Source of the DNA: Bursaphelenchus xylophilus
Lineage: Eukaryota; Nematoda; Chromadorea; Rhabditida; Aphelenchoididae
Direction of reading: 5' to 3'
NCBI GenBank assembly: GCA_904066235.2
Contig: CAJFCV020000005.1
Span: forward strand, 8,675,501-8,739,500
Length of the DNA stretch: 64,000 bases
The stretch's first letter is position 1. Each line of letters opens with the position of its first letter. Shown piece after piece: positions 10,997 through 22,615 of this stretch. The notes under the pieces are model-generated. The model did not search any database. It had not been told where the DNA came from and was given only the letters and a program-made list of their open reading frames with translations. The position numbers and the translations under genes were made by a program.

Positions 10997-13900
10997 ATGG
11001 GGTGGAAACTTCTGATTACGGCTACAGCTTTTGCGGGCCTGGCGCTCTTGACCTACAATTACATTACCACAGAACCGGAGAAAGTAAGTTACCACAAATT
11101 TTGTTTTTTAAACCTTCATATATATTATACTTTTAAAATATGATTAAAGCCGCAGCAGATTTAGTGACTAATTTCTTCGAGCTTTTTTTGCAATGTTACG
11201 TTTTTAAAAGAGATGATCCTTTTGCAGTGTAGAACATCTCTGTCATCTCTTACCGACTCTCCCCATTTTTCTTGCTCTCTCGAAAACAAGGAAGCTGAAA
11301 ACCTAGACTGCAGCTGAAAATGTGGGCTATAGAAAAGCCTAATTTCGTCCCAGAATCCATAGAAATATCAACTTCATAGCTTGAACGCTTTACCTATGTA
11401 TTGGCCTGAAAACACATTTTTCTCAAATTATTAACTCCTTTTTAGGTAAATTGGCCGACCACCGGATATTTCGGACCAGGAAAACCTCAACAAGACGATG
11501 AAAACATCCATCCCTTCCGGATTCAAGTCCCCGACGCTGCAATTCAAGATTTAAAAAATCGACTAAAGCAAGTTCGAGTAACTCATGAGGACCTTGAAGA
11601 CATCCACAACTTCGAATACGGATTCTCCAAAAAAGCGTTGAACATTTACAAAAGTTACTGGCTAAATGAATACGACTGGAGAGTCCACGAAAAGAAGCTG
11701 AATGAGTTTAGTCATTTTAAAACGCAAATCGAAGGGATAAATCTGCATTTCATCCATCAAAAGGCGGTTCAAAACAAGTATAAGAATGTAATTCCATTGC
11801 TAATGTCGCATGGCTGGCCTGGAAGTGTTCATGAGTTCAGTAAAATCATCCCCATTCTGCTGGACCCGAAGGCACATGGGATTGAAAGCGATTTCGCATT
11901 CAATGTGGTGACGCCCTCTATTCCCGGCTTTGGTTGGAGTAGCGCGGCGGCGAAGAGCGGTGAGTTATATATTTCGGAAATTCCACTCCTTTGCGAATCG
12001 TAGGACCAAAAATTCATTTGTGATACGAGAGCCACAAATTTGACTTTTTGTTTACAGGGTGCGGCAAAAAAATGGAAACTTATTTTTATAGCTATATTTT
12101 TCCTAGCAATCCAAGTTCCGCAAAAGTAACGGTCATCTTCAATAATATAGAGCATTGTCTATAACATATTCAACCCGTTTTACCGCGGCTGCTTTTGGAG
12201 GCGATATAGAGCTCCAATCGTGACTTAAAATTTTGGCCTTTTGGCCGCAGCTTTTTTCGGGGAAATCGGTCCCGTTCTTGACGCAGCGATTACTTTGCGA
12301 CTCCAAACTTTTGTGGCGTGTAGTACAGATGCTGGCCTCCAACTGAAAAAAAATTACAGTCCATGGGATCTATACCCGGCGAGCAGGCGCTCTTTTCGCA
12401 GACGGGGTGAAATCGGGAAAATCGGTCTCAAAATCGGTCTTGACGCGTTGTTGCCCTGTGAGTCGGCGCTGAGTCTAGTTGGAACGTCAAATTTGCGCTG
12501 CCAAGGTTCTACTGAGCCAACAGAAGCATGTGGACATCGAAGTTAACGCGGCGCTAGAATTTTGCCCGCTTGATCCACGAAAATCTCGGAATTCTTGCCG
12601 CTGGCACAAATTCCCCCTTAGGCGATGACGGCCCTTATTTTGACGGTGTTCGTCGTTAGCCGACGTGCAGAGGGCCTCATCGGATTGGACTGTCACGTTC
12701 TGTTGGTTGTGCACCCGCCAAAGATTGCACCGCGAAGGGAATGCGCTCCCATCGCGGACCTGCGGCCCGACGTCTGAATTTTCGGCATTTTTTCAGGCAT
12801 ACGGGCTTGATCTTGCCGATTAGGAGTTGGGCATCTCAGACCTTGCGTGGGGAGACCTTGAGTTGATTTTTAGCTATTTGGCCGACTGGTCGGTCGCTGA
12901 TGCCGGTCTCACGGGCAATTTTTTCTCGAAATCGACGGATTTCGTTATTGATGACTCCGCGGCTGGCAGAAGTGTTGGCGGTGCGTTTTCTTTCGCTTAC
13001 TGGACGCTTAAAATTGTCAAAAAGCTCCCTGCATTGTGTGATTACTTTGGACACAACGTGCTTTCTATGCCGGGCAAATTAACAGTTCGCACAGGTAAAA
13101 AAACAGGTCCGAAATCGAGGTCCCTCTGTTTGTCATTCAAAAAAATAATGTTAATAAACCGATATGGGCATGAAATTATAAGGTTTAGGAGAGAAAGCTA
13201 CGTAGAACTTAATGGTATGAAAATAATTTTGCTACACTTAAAAATTTTTGCGTCAGGACCCAATAAAAAAAGTTTCCGTTTTTTGCCGCACCCTGTACAT
13301 ATACGCTGCAAAACGAAGGACGTATATTTTACAAAATTTTCCCTGTTAATCCCTCCTGGTCTTCCATAATCTCTCGTCTTCAAGGATCGTTGAAAATCCC
13401 AGTTGCGCATGCAAATTAGCCAATATTTTCTTCCATTATAACACGTCCTAATTAAGTCTGTCGAGAAAATAATGTGGACTCTTCGCGCGATAAGATCGCC
13501 CATTTCTGCCTTGCGATGATTGGGGATTTGATGCGCAGCAGCGACCTGACAAGATCACGTTATTTTCCCGACTGACCGGTAGAAAACAAGTACGAAATAT
13601 CTCCAGTCGAAATATCGTTAAAATTTTTCATCTATACTCCGCCGATTTAATTTGGACCAGTCTGAAACTTGAAAACGGTTATAGATATGAACTCCATTCC
13701 TTCAACAAGTTTGATCGCCAGTCGACTCTATGTTCAACTGTAGCAAAATATTTCCTCTGCCTTGAGGCACAAGAAAAATAATCGGATTTTTTAATTTTTG
13801 CTGTCGAAAAAGTTTGGACCAGGGCAACAAAAATTTGCATTTCTTTATCACTAGGTGGGGTGAAACAGTGATAACTTGTGAAAGTAATTGTGATTCCCTG

Positions 13901-16203
13901 CTGATTCTAACGAGCAGGAAATTCCGAGATCAGCGCTGTGTTTAAGGCCCTGAGGGCAATTTTTAAGAAAATTCCCAAAATTCCAGAAATTTTTCGCCCT
14001 AGCGCTTGAGTAAGAAGCGTAAATCGTCTTAAATTAGTTTCAGTGCAACCGCAGTATAGTGTACATCTAATTGGATGACGTTATAAAATAGTTTTACATC
14101 CAAAATTTTTTGTTCTTGGAGGATTTGTGACTTTGAAACTTGGGTTGGCGATAATTGTGAGGCCACTGCGCTCAAACAACTGCTAAATCATACAGCGTTT
14201 AGCGTGGGACGTATGAGGGGCATGCCACACTTTCCTTCTGTGTCAGAACAATATCCGATTTACACGCGACAAATGCACAATAGACCGAAAACTTTGATAA
14301 AAAAATTTAAGAAGAGGGTGCTTACTTAAAAGTTTTCGAAAGTGAAAAAAGATGTTCCTATATGTATATTATACGTTTATTCCGCTAAGAGGTGCTAGCC
14401 AGACTTGATAGAACTTAATTTTATGCACATTAAATTGTTTTTTTCTCAACATGTTTCGACTGGGCCAACGAAAACTTTTTTTATCAAAGTGTTCGGTCTA
14501 TTGTGCATTTGTCGCGTGTAAATCGGATATTGTTTTGACACAGAAGGAAAGTGTGGCATGCCTCTCATACGTCCCACGCTAAACGCTGTATGATTTAGCA
14601 GTTGTTTGAGCGCAGTGGCCTCACAATTATCGCCAACCCAAGTTTCAAAGTCACAAATCCTCCAAGAACAAAAAATTTTGGATGTAAAACTATTTTATAA
14701 CGTCATCCAATTAGATGTACTCTATACTGTGGTTGCACTGAAACTAATTTAAGACGATTTACGCTTCTTACTCAAGCGCTAGGGTGAAAAATTTCTGGAA
14801 TTTTGGGAATTTTCTTAAAAATTGCCCTCAGGGCCTTAAACACAGCGCTGATCTCGGAATTTCCTGCTCGTTAGAATCAGCAGGGAATCACAATTATTTT
14901 CACAAGTTATCACGGTTTCACCCCACCTAGTGATAAAGAAATGCAAATTTTTGTTGCCCTGGTCCACACTTTTTCGACAGCAAAAATTAAAAAATCCGAT
15001 TATTTTTCTTGTGCCTCAAGGCAGAGAAAAAATGTTGGTACAGTTGAATATAGAGTCGACTGGTGATCAAACTTGTTGAAGGAATGGAGTTCATATCTAT
15101 AACCGTTTTCAAGTTTCAGACTGGTCCAAATTAAATCGGCGGAGTATATATATACATCACAAAGCACTGTTAAATTTCGGCCAAATTTCGAAAAAAAAAA
15201 TCTAATTTTTTCAACACTACCTTTCCAGGCATGAACGCAGGCGCTGTTGCTCGAATCTTCCACAAACTTATGCTCCGACTCGGTTACAACAAATACGCCG
15301 TCCAAGGTGGAGATTGGGGCTCTACAATCGTCTCAAATATGGCTCGTTTATATCCAAATAACGTCGTTGGCTGCCACTTGAATACGTTTGTATCGTCCCG
15401 GAAAGATGTTCTGTTACAATCTATTTTGGTAACCGTCGCTCCAGGGTTCTTTTTACATGAAGAACCGATGAAAGACTATAATTTCTTCAAGACGTTGAAA
15501 TTTGTGATCATTCGTGGAGGGTATTTTCATCTTCAAGCCACCACTCCAGATACTATTGGTAAGAAAACGGTGTTCTTTTTCAAAGTTAATTAACTGCCTA
15601 AGGGCCTACAGCTTTTTCATAAATCTAATTTTACAGGAATTGGCCTCAATGACTCCCCAATAGGCCTGCTGGCGTGGATGTTGGAGAAATACATTACTGG
15701 CACTAACACAAAATTCTCAAAAAGCGAAAACCCGGAGGAAATTGTAAAGAAAATCTCAAAAGAAGATCTCTTGACCGCCGTTTCTCTGTACTGGTTCAAT
15801 GGAAATATGCTGCAATCGGCGAGGTTTTACAAGGAGAACATGAACAGTGAATTAATGCAACTTCAGCGGTAAGAAGTCGTAAGGAGTCGCATGCAAGCGC
15901 CCGCTGAAAAATGCCGCTTGATGGGAGGGACCCGCTCAAGGCCGCGAAAAGCTTGGCAGAGGCTAGGCATGCTGTTAATCACCACTTTAATACACTATTA
16001 TTTTCAGTCAATTTATCTCCGTTCCAACCGGCTACGCTTCGTTGGGGAATGACGCCGTTCCAGCAGTTCCTCAACGAGTCATTGAGACCGCAGTAAACCT
16101 AACGCATTACACTTTTGTTCCGGATTTGGGCCATTTTGCCGCATTAGAAGGCCCCAAAGTCTTAGCTAAAGACATTTTCAGCTTTGTAGAAGAGTTGGAT
16201 TAA
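10997..16203 (+). CDS. Microsomal-type epoxide hydrolase A (JHEH/EPHX1-like)
   Basis: Exons 10997-11083, 11446-11959, 15229-15558, 15637-15868 and 16008-16203 give 452 residues with all phases closing. Residues 1-25 form an N-terminal membrane anchor (GWKLLITATAFAGLALL). Family landmarks follow: GYFGPG, LNEYDWRVHE, the oxyanion-hole HGWPGSVHEFSKIIPIL, nucleophile Asp in VQGGDWGS, the LYWFNGN lid segment, and catalytic His in VPDLGHFAALE. The third triad residue, Glu404 in mammalian mEH, aligns without a gap to Asp (LGNDAVP). Such enzymes hydrolyse epoxides of lipids, xenobiotics or sesquiterpenoid hormones at the ER; the substrate here is unknown. The second intron (11960-15228) holds three mobile elements. 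An AATAAA lies at 16259. A paralog follows downstream. Confidence 0.9.
12055..13295 (-). mobile_element. Tc1-like element with decayed transposase
   Basis: Ends CAGGGTGCGGCAAAAAAATG and TTTTGCCGCACCCTG are flanked by TA (12053-12054, 13296-13297). The minus-strand frame 13054-12836 reads as a helix-turn-helix N-terminus of a Tc1/mariner-type transposase (INNEIRRFREKIARETGISD, then VGQIAKNQL). The remainder towards 12055 is broken by stops and shifts, so the copy is dead. It lies in intron 2 of epoxide hydrolase A. Related copies are at 41380-42358 and 59214-60779. Confidence 0.8.
13454..13578. mobile_element. Small inverted-repeat element of the GTCTGTCGGGAAAATAAT group
   Basis: AAGTCTGTCGAGAAAATAAT at the left and the near-inverse TTATTTTCCCGACTGACCGG at the right bound about 125 bp. 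The same ends bound elements at 47564-47709 and 51430-51560. It lies in intron 2 of epoxide hydrolase A. Confidence 0.65.
13637..15144. mobile_element. 1.5-kb foldback element with TA flanks
   Basis: Arms of roughly 670 bp (13637-14310 and 14470-15144) are near-identical reverse complements. The termini are CTCCGCCGATTTAATTTGGA and its inverse, and TA lies outside each (13635-13636, 15145-15146). A spacer of about 150 bp separates the arms. No coding sequence is recognisable. It fills nearly half of intron 2 of epoxide hydrolase A. Confidence 0.85.
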
Positions 16204-17461
16204 GCTATTCACATCATTTTTAACCTGGTTTAGATATTTATAAAATCTCAGAAATTGTAATAAAATTGCCCTATTTTTATCAGTTTTTGTATTCGCAGAA
16301 AACGTTGTTTCCATAAAATGTTTACATTTTTACCGGGTAACTGATTATCATCAGAATAGCATACAAAATACATAGATCAATGACCGATTGTTACCTTTCT
16401 TACTTCGAGATAAATTTAAAGTTCATTAAACGCTAGAGCAATGTGTTGTGTATGATTTGTTCGATTTAATTGTAACCTTTCACCAAAATTTTCGCTTCAA
16501 AGGGAATATAAACTATAATGAACCCTACGTTTGATAAGAGGGACAAATAACAGATATGAAGTTTCTGCAGCCCTTCAACCAGAAAATTTTCAGATAGCGT
16601 TTTGGTTCCAGCGCTTGATGAAACTTGGCGCAAATGAGGGCAAACTTTTTTTTGTGGACGCCCTCTGCGCCTAGTTTTATTCCAATTTTATATTATACAC
16701 ATATGCCCGCTTTTCGTGTAAAATATTTTACCTCCCACATTGAATTACAGAAGAAACCTTTAAAAAACGAAAAAAAATCTAATCGCAAAATGCGTTGACC
16801 TTTTCCAACAACTACAAGTAAGGATGCATTTTGTGCAATCTGTAAAAGGCATATCCTCTTAATTTATGCAAAACTGAAGACGAATAATTAATCAATTTTT
16901 CACTGTTTTCGATGTCAAATACGCAAATTTTCTGTTGAAACGTGTTGAAAACCTCTGTATTACTGTCGTTGAGATAAATCGTTCTCTATAATCTACCTGA
17001 AGATCAATTTTTATCTCCGCTTGAACGAAGCTACCGTTAAGATTTTTGGAAATGATATGCATGCCTATATAACTTATAGTTTGAACCCACGATAACGGTC
17101 GCGCCTCGCGCAATCCTCTCCTTGATTGCACTATCTTTCCTATCCATCGTTTTCTCTTGAAACGTTATTACTACAACTTTTGTGCGCTTACTACAAACAA
17201 ACAACAAGAATTTTACAGTATCTTGCAGTTTCTTCCCGCTAATTACTGTGCTGCATTTTACAAAATAGCGTAGCCTAGTCCTCGGAACCACTCTCACAAA
17301 TTATCAGATAAGCCCTTCTTCCATCCCTCCCTCCAGGGGTGTTCCGAATTTAGAAAAGAAAAACAGAACGCACAAGGCTCGGAAAGATTACACAATTTGT
17401 TACCTTTAAAACCTCGCGAAACAATCGGAAAAGGTGGACCAGCCCCGAAGCACAACAAGCG
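16204..17461. other. Spacer between the two epoxide hydrolase genes
   Basis: It contains the polyadenylation signal of gene A near 16259 and a short piece (about 16595-16650, with CTTGATGAAACTTGGCGCAA) resembling the TWA miniature family. A minus-strand open frame at 17297-17037 has no family resemblance. The promoter of gene B presumably lies just before 17462, but I see no diagnostic motif. Confidence 0.4.
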
Positions 17462-19888
17462 ATGTGGACGCTGCTGCTCGTTCCCTCAATTTTGATTGGG
17501 GTTATTGCTTATTACTTGTATAGCTTCATCTTCATTGCTTATGACAAGGTAAGAATTTAATTATTAATGGAATAGGTGGTAGTCTAGACATAGCTTTGGT
17601 TTCAAAACGTATCGCAGAAACCGAAAGACAGCAAGTTTTAAACAGTGAAACATGAGGTTCAAAACAAGCAGTCATTCTGTGCCCCTGTGGTACTTTTTGA
17701 TACCAACTTCGTGCATAGTTTGATCTCTTTTTGGATCTTACTGTTACCTAATATGCGCCTTACAAGGGAAGTCATTTAAGTCACGGATCGATTTTTAAAA
17801 ACGACTGTTACGGTAATGGAGAGGGTGGAATGAGGATATCGAATCTGGAAACCGCTACCTCCTCCGGCCTCTGGGAGCTGAGGTATCGACCAACAAGTTT
17901 GACCAAAAAAAGTTGCCTCGAAAAGTCCTCCTTTCCATTCGGTTCTGTCCTTTCGCTTTCGAAACGGAGAACTTTTCGGAGGGAATTTGGTCAAACTTGT
18001 TGGTCGATTATCTCGGCTCCCAGAGGCCGGTGGAGGTAGCGGTTTCCAGATTCGATTCCGCCATTCTACCCCCTCCATTGCCGTAACAGTCGTTTTTAAA
18101 AATCGATCCGTCACTTAAGTGACGTCCCTTGTAAGCAGCTCTGTCATCGAAGCTTTCCGATAATACAGTTTTACAAAAACGTTGCAGCACAACTTCCCTA
18201 CTGATGGCTACTTCGGCCCAGGCGCTCCAAAACCGGATGATGAAACCATCTACCCTTTCTCCATCAATGTTTCCGATGCTCAGATTGAAGACCTCAAATC
18301 CAGACTCCGGAATTCTCGAGTCACTCACAGCGATCTCGAAGATACCAAGGCTTTTGAGTTTGGGTTAAGCCGAAAAGCATTGGACGACTTCCGAAACTAC
18401 TGGCTAAATGAATACGACTGGAGAGTCCACGAGAAAAAACTAAATGAATTTAGTCATTTCAAAACTCAAATCGAAGGAATCGATCTGCATTTTGTCCATC
18501 AGGAAGCGGACAAAACCAAGTACAAAAAGGTGCTCACTATCCTATTGGCACACGGCTGGCCTGGAAGTGTTTATGAATTCAGTAAAATCATCCCAATTTT
18601 GGTCGATCCCAAGGCAAATGGAATCGAAAGCGATTTGGCATTCAATGTAGTGGCGCCTTCCACTCCTAACTATGGATGGAGTGGCCCGACGCACAAAACT
18701 GGTGAGTAGCTCGGCCAGATCTGTACGAACAAAGTTCAAATCTGCCAAGGTTTTTGAGGAATCTCTATATCTCACACCAAACCCCATAATTCCTTTCATT
18801 GAAGGTATGAACACCGGAGCCGCCGCTCGTATCTTCAGCAAACTTATGAAACGTCTAAACTACTCAAAATACGTCGTACAAGGCGGAGATTGGGGATCTT
18901 ATATTGTGTCAAACCTTGGCAGACTCTACCCAGACAACGTCATTGGAGTCCACTTGAATATGATCCGATCACTAAGACGGGATGTCATTTTCCAACAGAT
19001 ACTTTGCTCCATTTTCCCCAGCCTATTAAAGGGAGAGCCGTTACAGAATTATACCTTTATGTCAACCATAAAATTCTACTTGCTTTCCGGGGGATACTTC
19101 CACATTCAAGCGACCGAACCGGACACTTTGGGTGAGTTTTAGAGTTCAGCTTGAAAACTGACTTGTTTCGTATAGATTTTTTTTTTAAAAACAGGGTCAA
19201 ACTACGTAAAAAGTGGTGTAATACAATTGAAACCCCTAAAAACAGCTAGAACATACTGAAAAGAGCGCGTAGACCCCAATAGTTTCCATAAAAAAAGGCT
19301 TTCAGATACCAAATGAGACTTTTAGGTAAAAATTACCCTAAAATCCTAGAAAGCTCGCTATAACAAAAATTGCTTCCAACAAATAACTCCTGATGCAATT
19401 TTACTACCCCTGTTATTTCAGGTGTTGGCCTAACTGACTCCCCAGTCGGCCTTTTATCCTGGCTTATGACCATCTACTACAAGGGAACCGACCTCCGACT
19501 CATGGAAACCCCCGATTACGAAGAAATTTTCAAGAAACACGGTAAGGACGAGCTCTTCACAGCCATCTCGATCTACTGGTTCAACGGGAACATCTTGAAC
19601 AGTGTCAGAACTTACAAGGAAAACGTGGGAAACACTGAATTGGAAAACTTGCAAAGGTAATATAATTTTGCGTCAAGATAATCTTGTAGAACCTACATCC
19701 CTGTGCCAACTGCTTACGCCGCCTTAGAACTCGACGCTGTGCCAGCTGTGCCGAAAAGAGTCGCCGATATTATCGGGAATATTGTTCAATACAGTTATGT
19801 GCCAGATCTTGGACACTTCGCGTGCCTAGAAGGACCGAAAAGAATGGCCAAGGACATTTTCAAGTTTGCCAAGTTGCTCACAAAATAA
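17462..19888 (+). CDS. Microsomal-type epoxide hydrolase B (JHEH/EPHX1-like)
   Basis: Exons 17462-17548, 18188-18701, 18805-19131, 19422-19656 and 19690-19888 give 453 residues. Exon lengths (87, 514, 327, 235, 199) and phases match gene A (87, 514, 330, 232, 196), so the two arose by tandem duplication. Landmarks: N-terminal anchor (LLLVPSILIGVIAYYLYSF), GYFGPG, HGWPGSVYEFSKIIPIL, nucleophile Asp in VQGGDWGS, IYWFNGN, and catalytic His in VPDLGHFACLE. As in gene A, the acid of the triad aligns to Asp (LELDAVP) rather than Glu. Intron 1 carries a 369-bp palindromic element; the other introns are short. AATAAA is at 19921. NOP16 begins 208 bp after the stop. Confidence 0.92.
17763..18131. mobile_element. 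Near-perfect palindromic miniature element, 369 bp
   Basis: CAAGGGAAGTCATTTAAGTC at the left and GACTTAAATGACTTCCCTTG-like sequence at the right (GTGACGTCCCTTG) bound two arms of about 145 bp that are almost exact reverse complements. Flanking trinucleotides are TTA and TAA. The ends resemble the CAAGGGAAGTA group although the interior differs, so it may use the same transposition machinery. It lies in intron 1 of epoxide hydrolase B. Confidence 0.75.
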
Positions 19889-20096
19889 AATATTTGTCTT
19901 ATAGTTTACTTTGTAGTTTGAATAAACGTATTTTACCGTCTCCCAATTTTTCATTCTAAGTCCCATCACGGAAAATTGAAATGCAAAAACATCTTGGCAT
20001 TGTGTTTTACTCCTAAATTCTTCGTTCTTTTTTGTTATTCTTCTCGTTTCTTAGTTCTTCTTGTTTCTACTTGCATATTCGGGTTGATTGTAGAGG

Positions 20097-20904
20097 ATGC
20101 CTCGTTCTGTCAAAGCTGTGAAGAGGTCCAGAGTGAAGAAAACCTTCACCAACAAGAAGAATGCCGCTAAAAGACAAAAGGCCAAAGCCAGAAAGAAGGT
20201 CGGGCAACCTGGACCCGGGTAAGTCTTTTTCCCTTATTGTTCTACCGTTTAGATTGTAAGAATATTAATATTTGTCGTCTATTTTTTTAGCCATGTGCTC
20301 CATGAAGTTTGGGATTCAAAGAAATCTGTTCGTCAAAATTTGAAAGCCGCCGGTTTAGTGTTCAATCCTAACGAAGTGGTCCCAATAGAGAAGAAAAAGA
20401 AGGATATTGTCGTCGATATGGTCGATTTGGATGCTGTTAGCAGTTTAGCTTCTTTACAAGAGCAAAAGGTAAGCGGATGTCAAGTATAATATAATTTCGC
20501 CAAATTCTTTTCTGATTTTTGTGTTTAGGTGAGGAGCAAGAAAGCCAAAGGCTTGGCGAAGAAAATTGAAGCTGATGCAAAGGCAGCCACAGCTAAACAG
20601 AGCAATCGGCCTCCGCCAAGGCTACGTCAGCCCGAGTTGGAGTTCTGCACAAAAATGATCCAGAAACATGGGGTTGACTTCGAAGTGAGTTTGATTTTAC
20701 CTACTTCACAGAATTAACAAAGCCTTTGGAATGTTGAAACCTCACTGATCGTTCCACTTCAATGAAATTATCTTGTTTTAGGCGATGGCTAGAGATCACG
20801 AAAATATCTATCAGAACACAGCCAAACAGATCCAAAGGAAGATTGAGCTGTTCAAAAAGTCCCAAGCATACAAGGAAGTCGTTGGCGAGGCGATGGAAGA
20901 GTGA
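20097..20904 (+). CDS. NOP16: Nucleolar protein 16, ribosome biogenesis factor
   Basis: Exons 20097-20218, 20291-20468, 20529-20684 and 20782-20904 give 192 residues. The N-terminus is a very basic stretch (VKRSRVKKTFTNKKNAAKRQ). A VWDSKKSVRQNLKAAGL segment and the C-terminal MARDHENIYQNTAKQIQRKI are the conserved NOP16 signatures, and the length fits the family. NOP16 takes part in 60S ribosomal subunit assembly in the nucleolus. The start is chosen because GATTGTAG, an acceptor-like site, lies 3 bp before the ATG. The short gap to the upstream epoxide hydrolase suggests trans-splicing and possible co-transcription. Confidence 0.9.
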
Positions 20905-21146
20905 TCATTCGATTTTCTTAATTAAATTTTTGTTGATTTTTCGTTATTGTTATATAAATCATTATACATCTTGAGTTTGTTGATGCTGTTGAGAAGGAAT
21001 TAGTTCTTTGTCTTGAAAATATTGTAAGGTATTTAAGACGGGTTGGGTTTGTCAGCATTGTCTCAAATTTTCATTATAAAATGCGCCAAAGAAAGGGTTT
21101 TTCTATTAGATTCATGTGGATGCCATAACCGACTGCATTTTTTAGA

Positions 21147-22173
21147 ATGGAAAATGTGCCACCAAAAGGTCTCATTGTATTTGCCGAAGCTTCAGAGCAT
21201 GTCTCAGCGATTCCTTTGTTAACGGCGACCCTGAAACGGCTATCTCAACAGAGCTTTGAAATCGCTGCCGTTCTCAATTTCTCGAGGCAAAATAAGATCC
21301 AAGAAAGATTCAATAACGCTGGGTAAGGCAATTTCTGGCTTGCTAAAGCTGTTTAACCCCTCTATCTTTAGAATATCCTCTGTAACGACGTTATGTCTTC
21401 CTGATATTGAGAAGATCCCTCAATTTTTCTCTGAAATCCCTGGAAAATTGAGTCATCTTCAGAAACCCCTGGTTTTTGTTGAAAATCTGAACGTCTACAT
21501 CGAAATTATTGGTATCGATGCTACAATCAGAGAGCTCATGAGGCTGTCGGCTAAATTTCCAGTGTATACTATCGTCAAAGTTGAAGGATTAGACGATCTG
21601 AGCAAAAATCGACTAGACTTTGTATCAGCTGCTGTTCTCAATCTTAAATCGGATAAATCTGGAAGGAATCTATGCGAAACAGTGATCCGCAAGAAGGACG
21701 GGAGCCTTAAGACCACTGTAAGTTATCTTTGATACATAGAAGTACTAAATTTGAGAGCCTAGTTTTATATTATCCGATGTCATGGACAATATAAAAATCC
21801 ATTGTAAACGGCGTCTAAACTCTCGTATTTGTAGCTGGAAGAATACACAATCGAACCAGCATCATTTTCAATTGAATCAAAGAAGTATAAGCCGGAAAAA
21901 GTGAATTATATTGAAGTAGATGCACCTGAAACTTCCGCGGCCTCTCAACTCCCAAAGACCACATTCGACATGGGTCTGAATTTACGAGAAGACGAAGCCA
22001 AGGCCAAGAAAACCACACGGCTTCCGTATACCAACGCTCAAAATGAACAGGGCCTGGTGAATTTGAATATAACTTCAGGTAGGAAGGTCAGAGCGGGCGG
22101 ACAAATCATCTACACGCCTGATCGCGATGACGACTTGGATGACAGTGATCCCGACGACGATTTGATGATATAA
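21147..22173 (+). CDS. ELP5: Elongator complex protein 5
   Basis: Exons 21147-21322, 21372-21717 and 21835-22173 give 286 residues. The decisive part is the C-terminus: TTFDMGLNLREDEAKAKK, then LPY, then GGQIIYTPDRDDDLDDSDPD and a final DDDL, the conserved ELP5 tail. The N-terminal domain has the RecA-like strand pattern (KGLIVFAEA, KPLVFVENL) without a Walker A motif, as in other ELP5 proteins. Elongator modifies wobble uridines in tRNA; ELP4-5-6 form the accessory ring. TTTTTTAG lies one base before the ATG, consistent with trans-splicing, and the gap after NOP16 is 242 bp. Confidence 0.9.
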
Positions 22174-22615
22174 CCTGTGATTCTCTTCATGTTATTTGTC
22201 GATAAATTGCATTTTGACCTTGAAAATTGTTTAAGATAGGTAAAAACTGCCGTTTATTGCAAGCTGAAGATGTTTGGAGGGCATTTTCGCCTTTAACACG
22301 CCATTTGAATGCAATCCCAGCGTTTTAAACGACCCTTTTCGCATTACTTTAGGGGATAATTGAAAAGAACGCAATAAAAAAGCTGGATAACTCGAGGTAA
22401 TAAGAAATTTGGGTCCAAATGCTCGCAATTCGCATAAAACTGTCTAATTCCACCTTAAAATGCAAAATTCAAATTTTTGCGGTACAAATTGCACATTGCA
22501 AGAGAATTTTTTTATTCCACCTTGTGAACTTTACCAATTCGAAATTTTTAGATTGCACTGTGCATCCATTTCTTTGTTCTGTGCACAACTCGCAGAGAAG
22601 TTGCACTGCGTTGCG
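22174..22615. other. Spacer after ELP5
   Basis: It contains presumed 3' sequence of ELP5, then AT-rich sequence with TTGCACATTGCAAG and nearby short palindromic pieces resembling interiors of the miniature elements elsewhere. No gene was seen. Confidence 0.35.

Noticed and set aside
12827..13369. 180-codon plus-strand open frame in the epoxide hydrolase A intron
   Set aside because: It is antisense to the decayed Tc1-like transposase, which reads as helix-turn-helix on the minus strand.
13637..15144. 1.5-kb inverted repeat as an assembly artefact
   Set aside because: The arms differ at scattered positions and TA flanks are present on both sides, which fits a real foldback insertion. A read-level check could still be made.
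15911..16096. 61-codon open frame over the last epoxide hydrolase A intron and exon
   Set aside because: It is an out-of-frame reading; the correct frame gives the conserved catalytic His segment.
17037..17297. 86-codon minus-strand open frame between the epoxide hydrolases
   Set aside because: No family resemblance, and it overlaps other equally long open frames.
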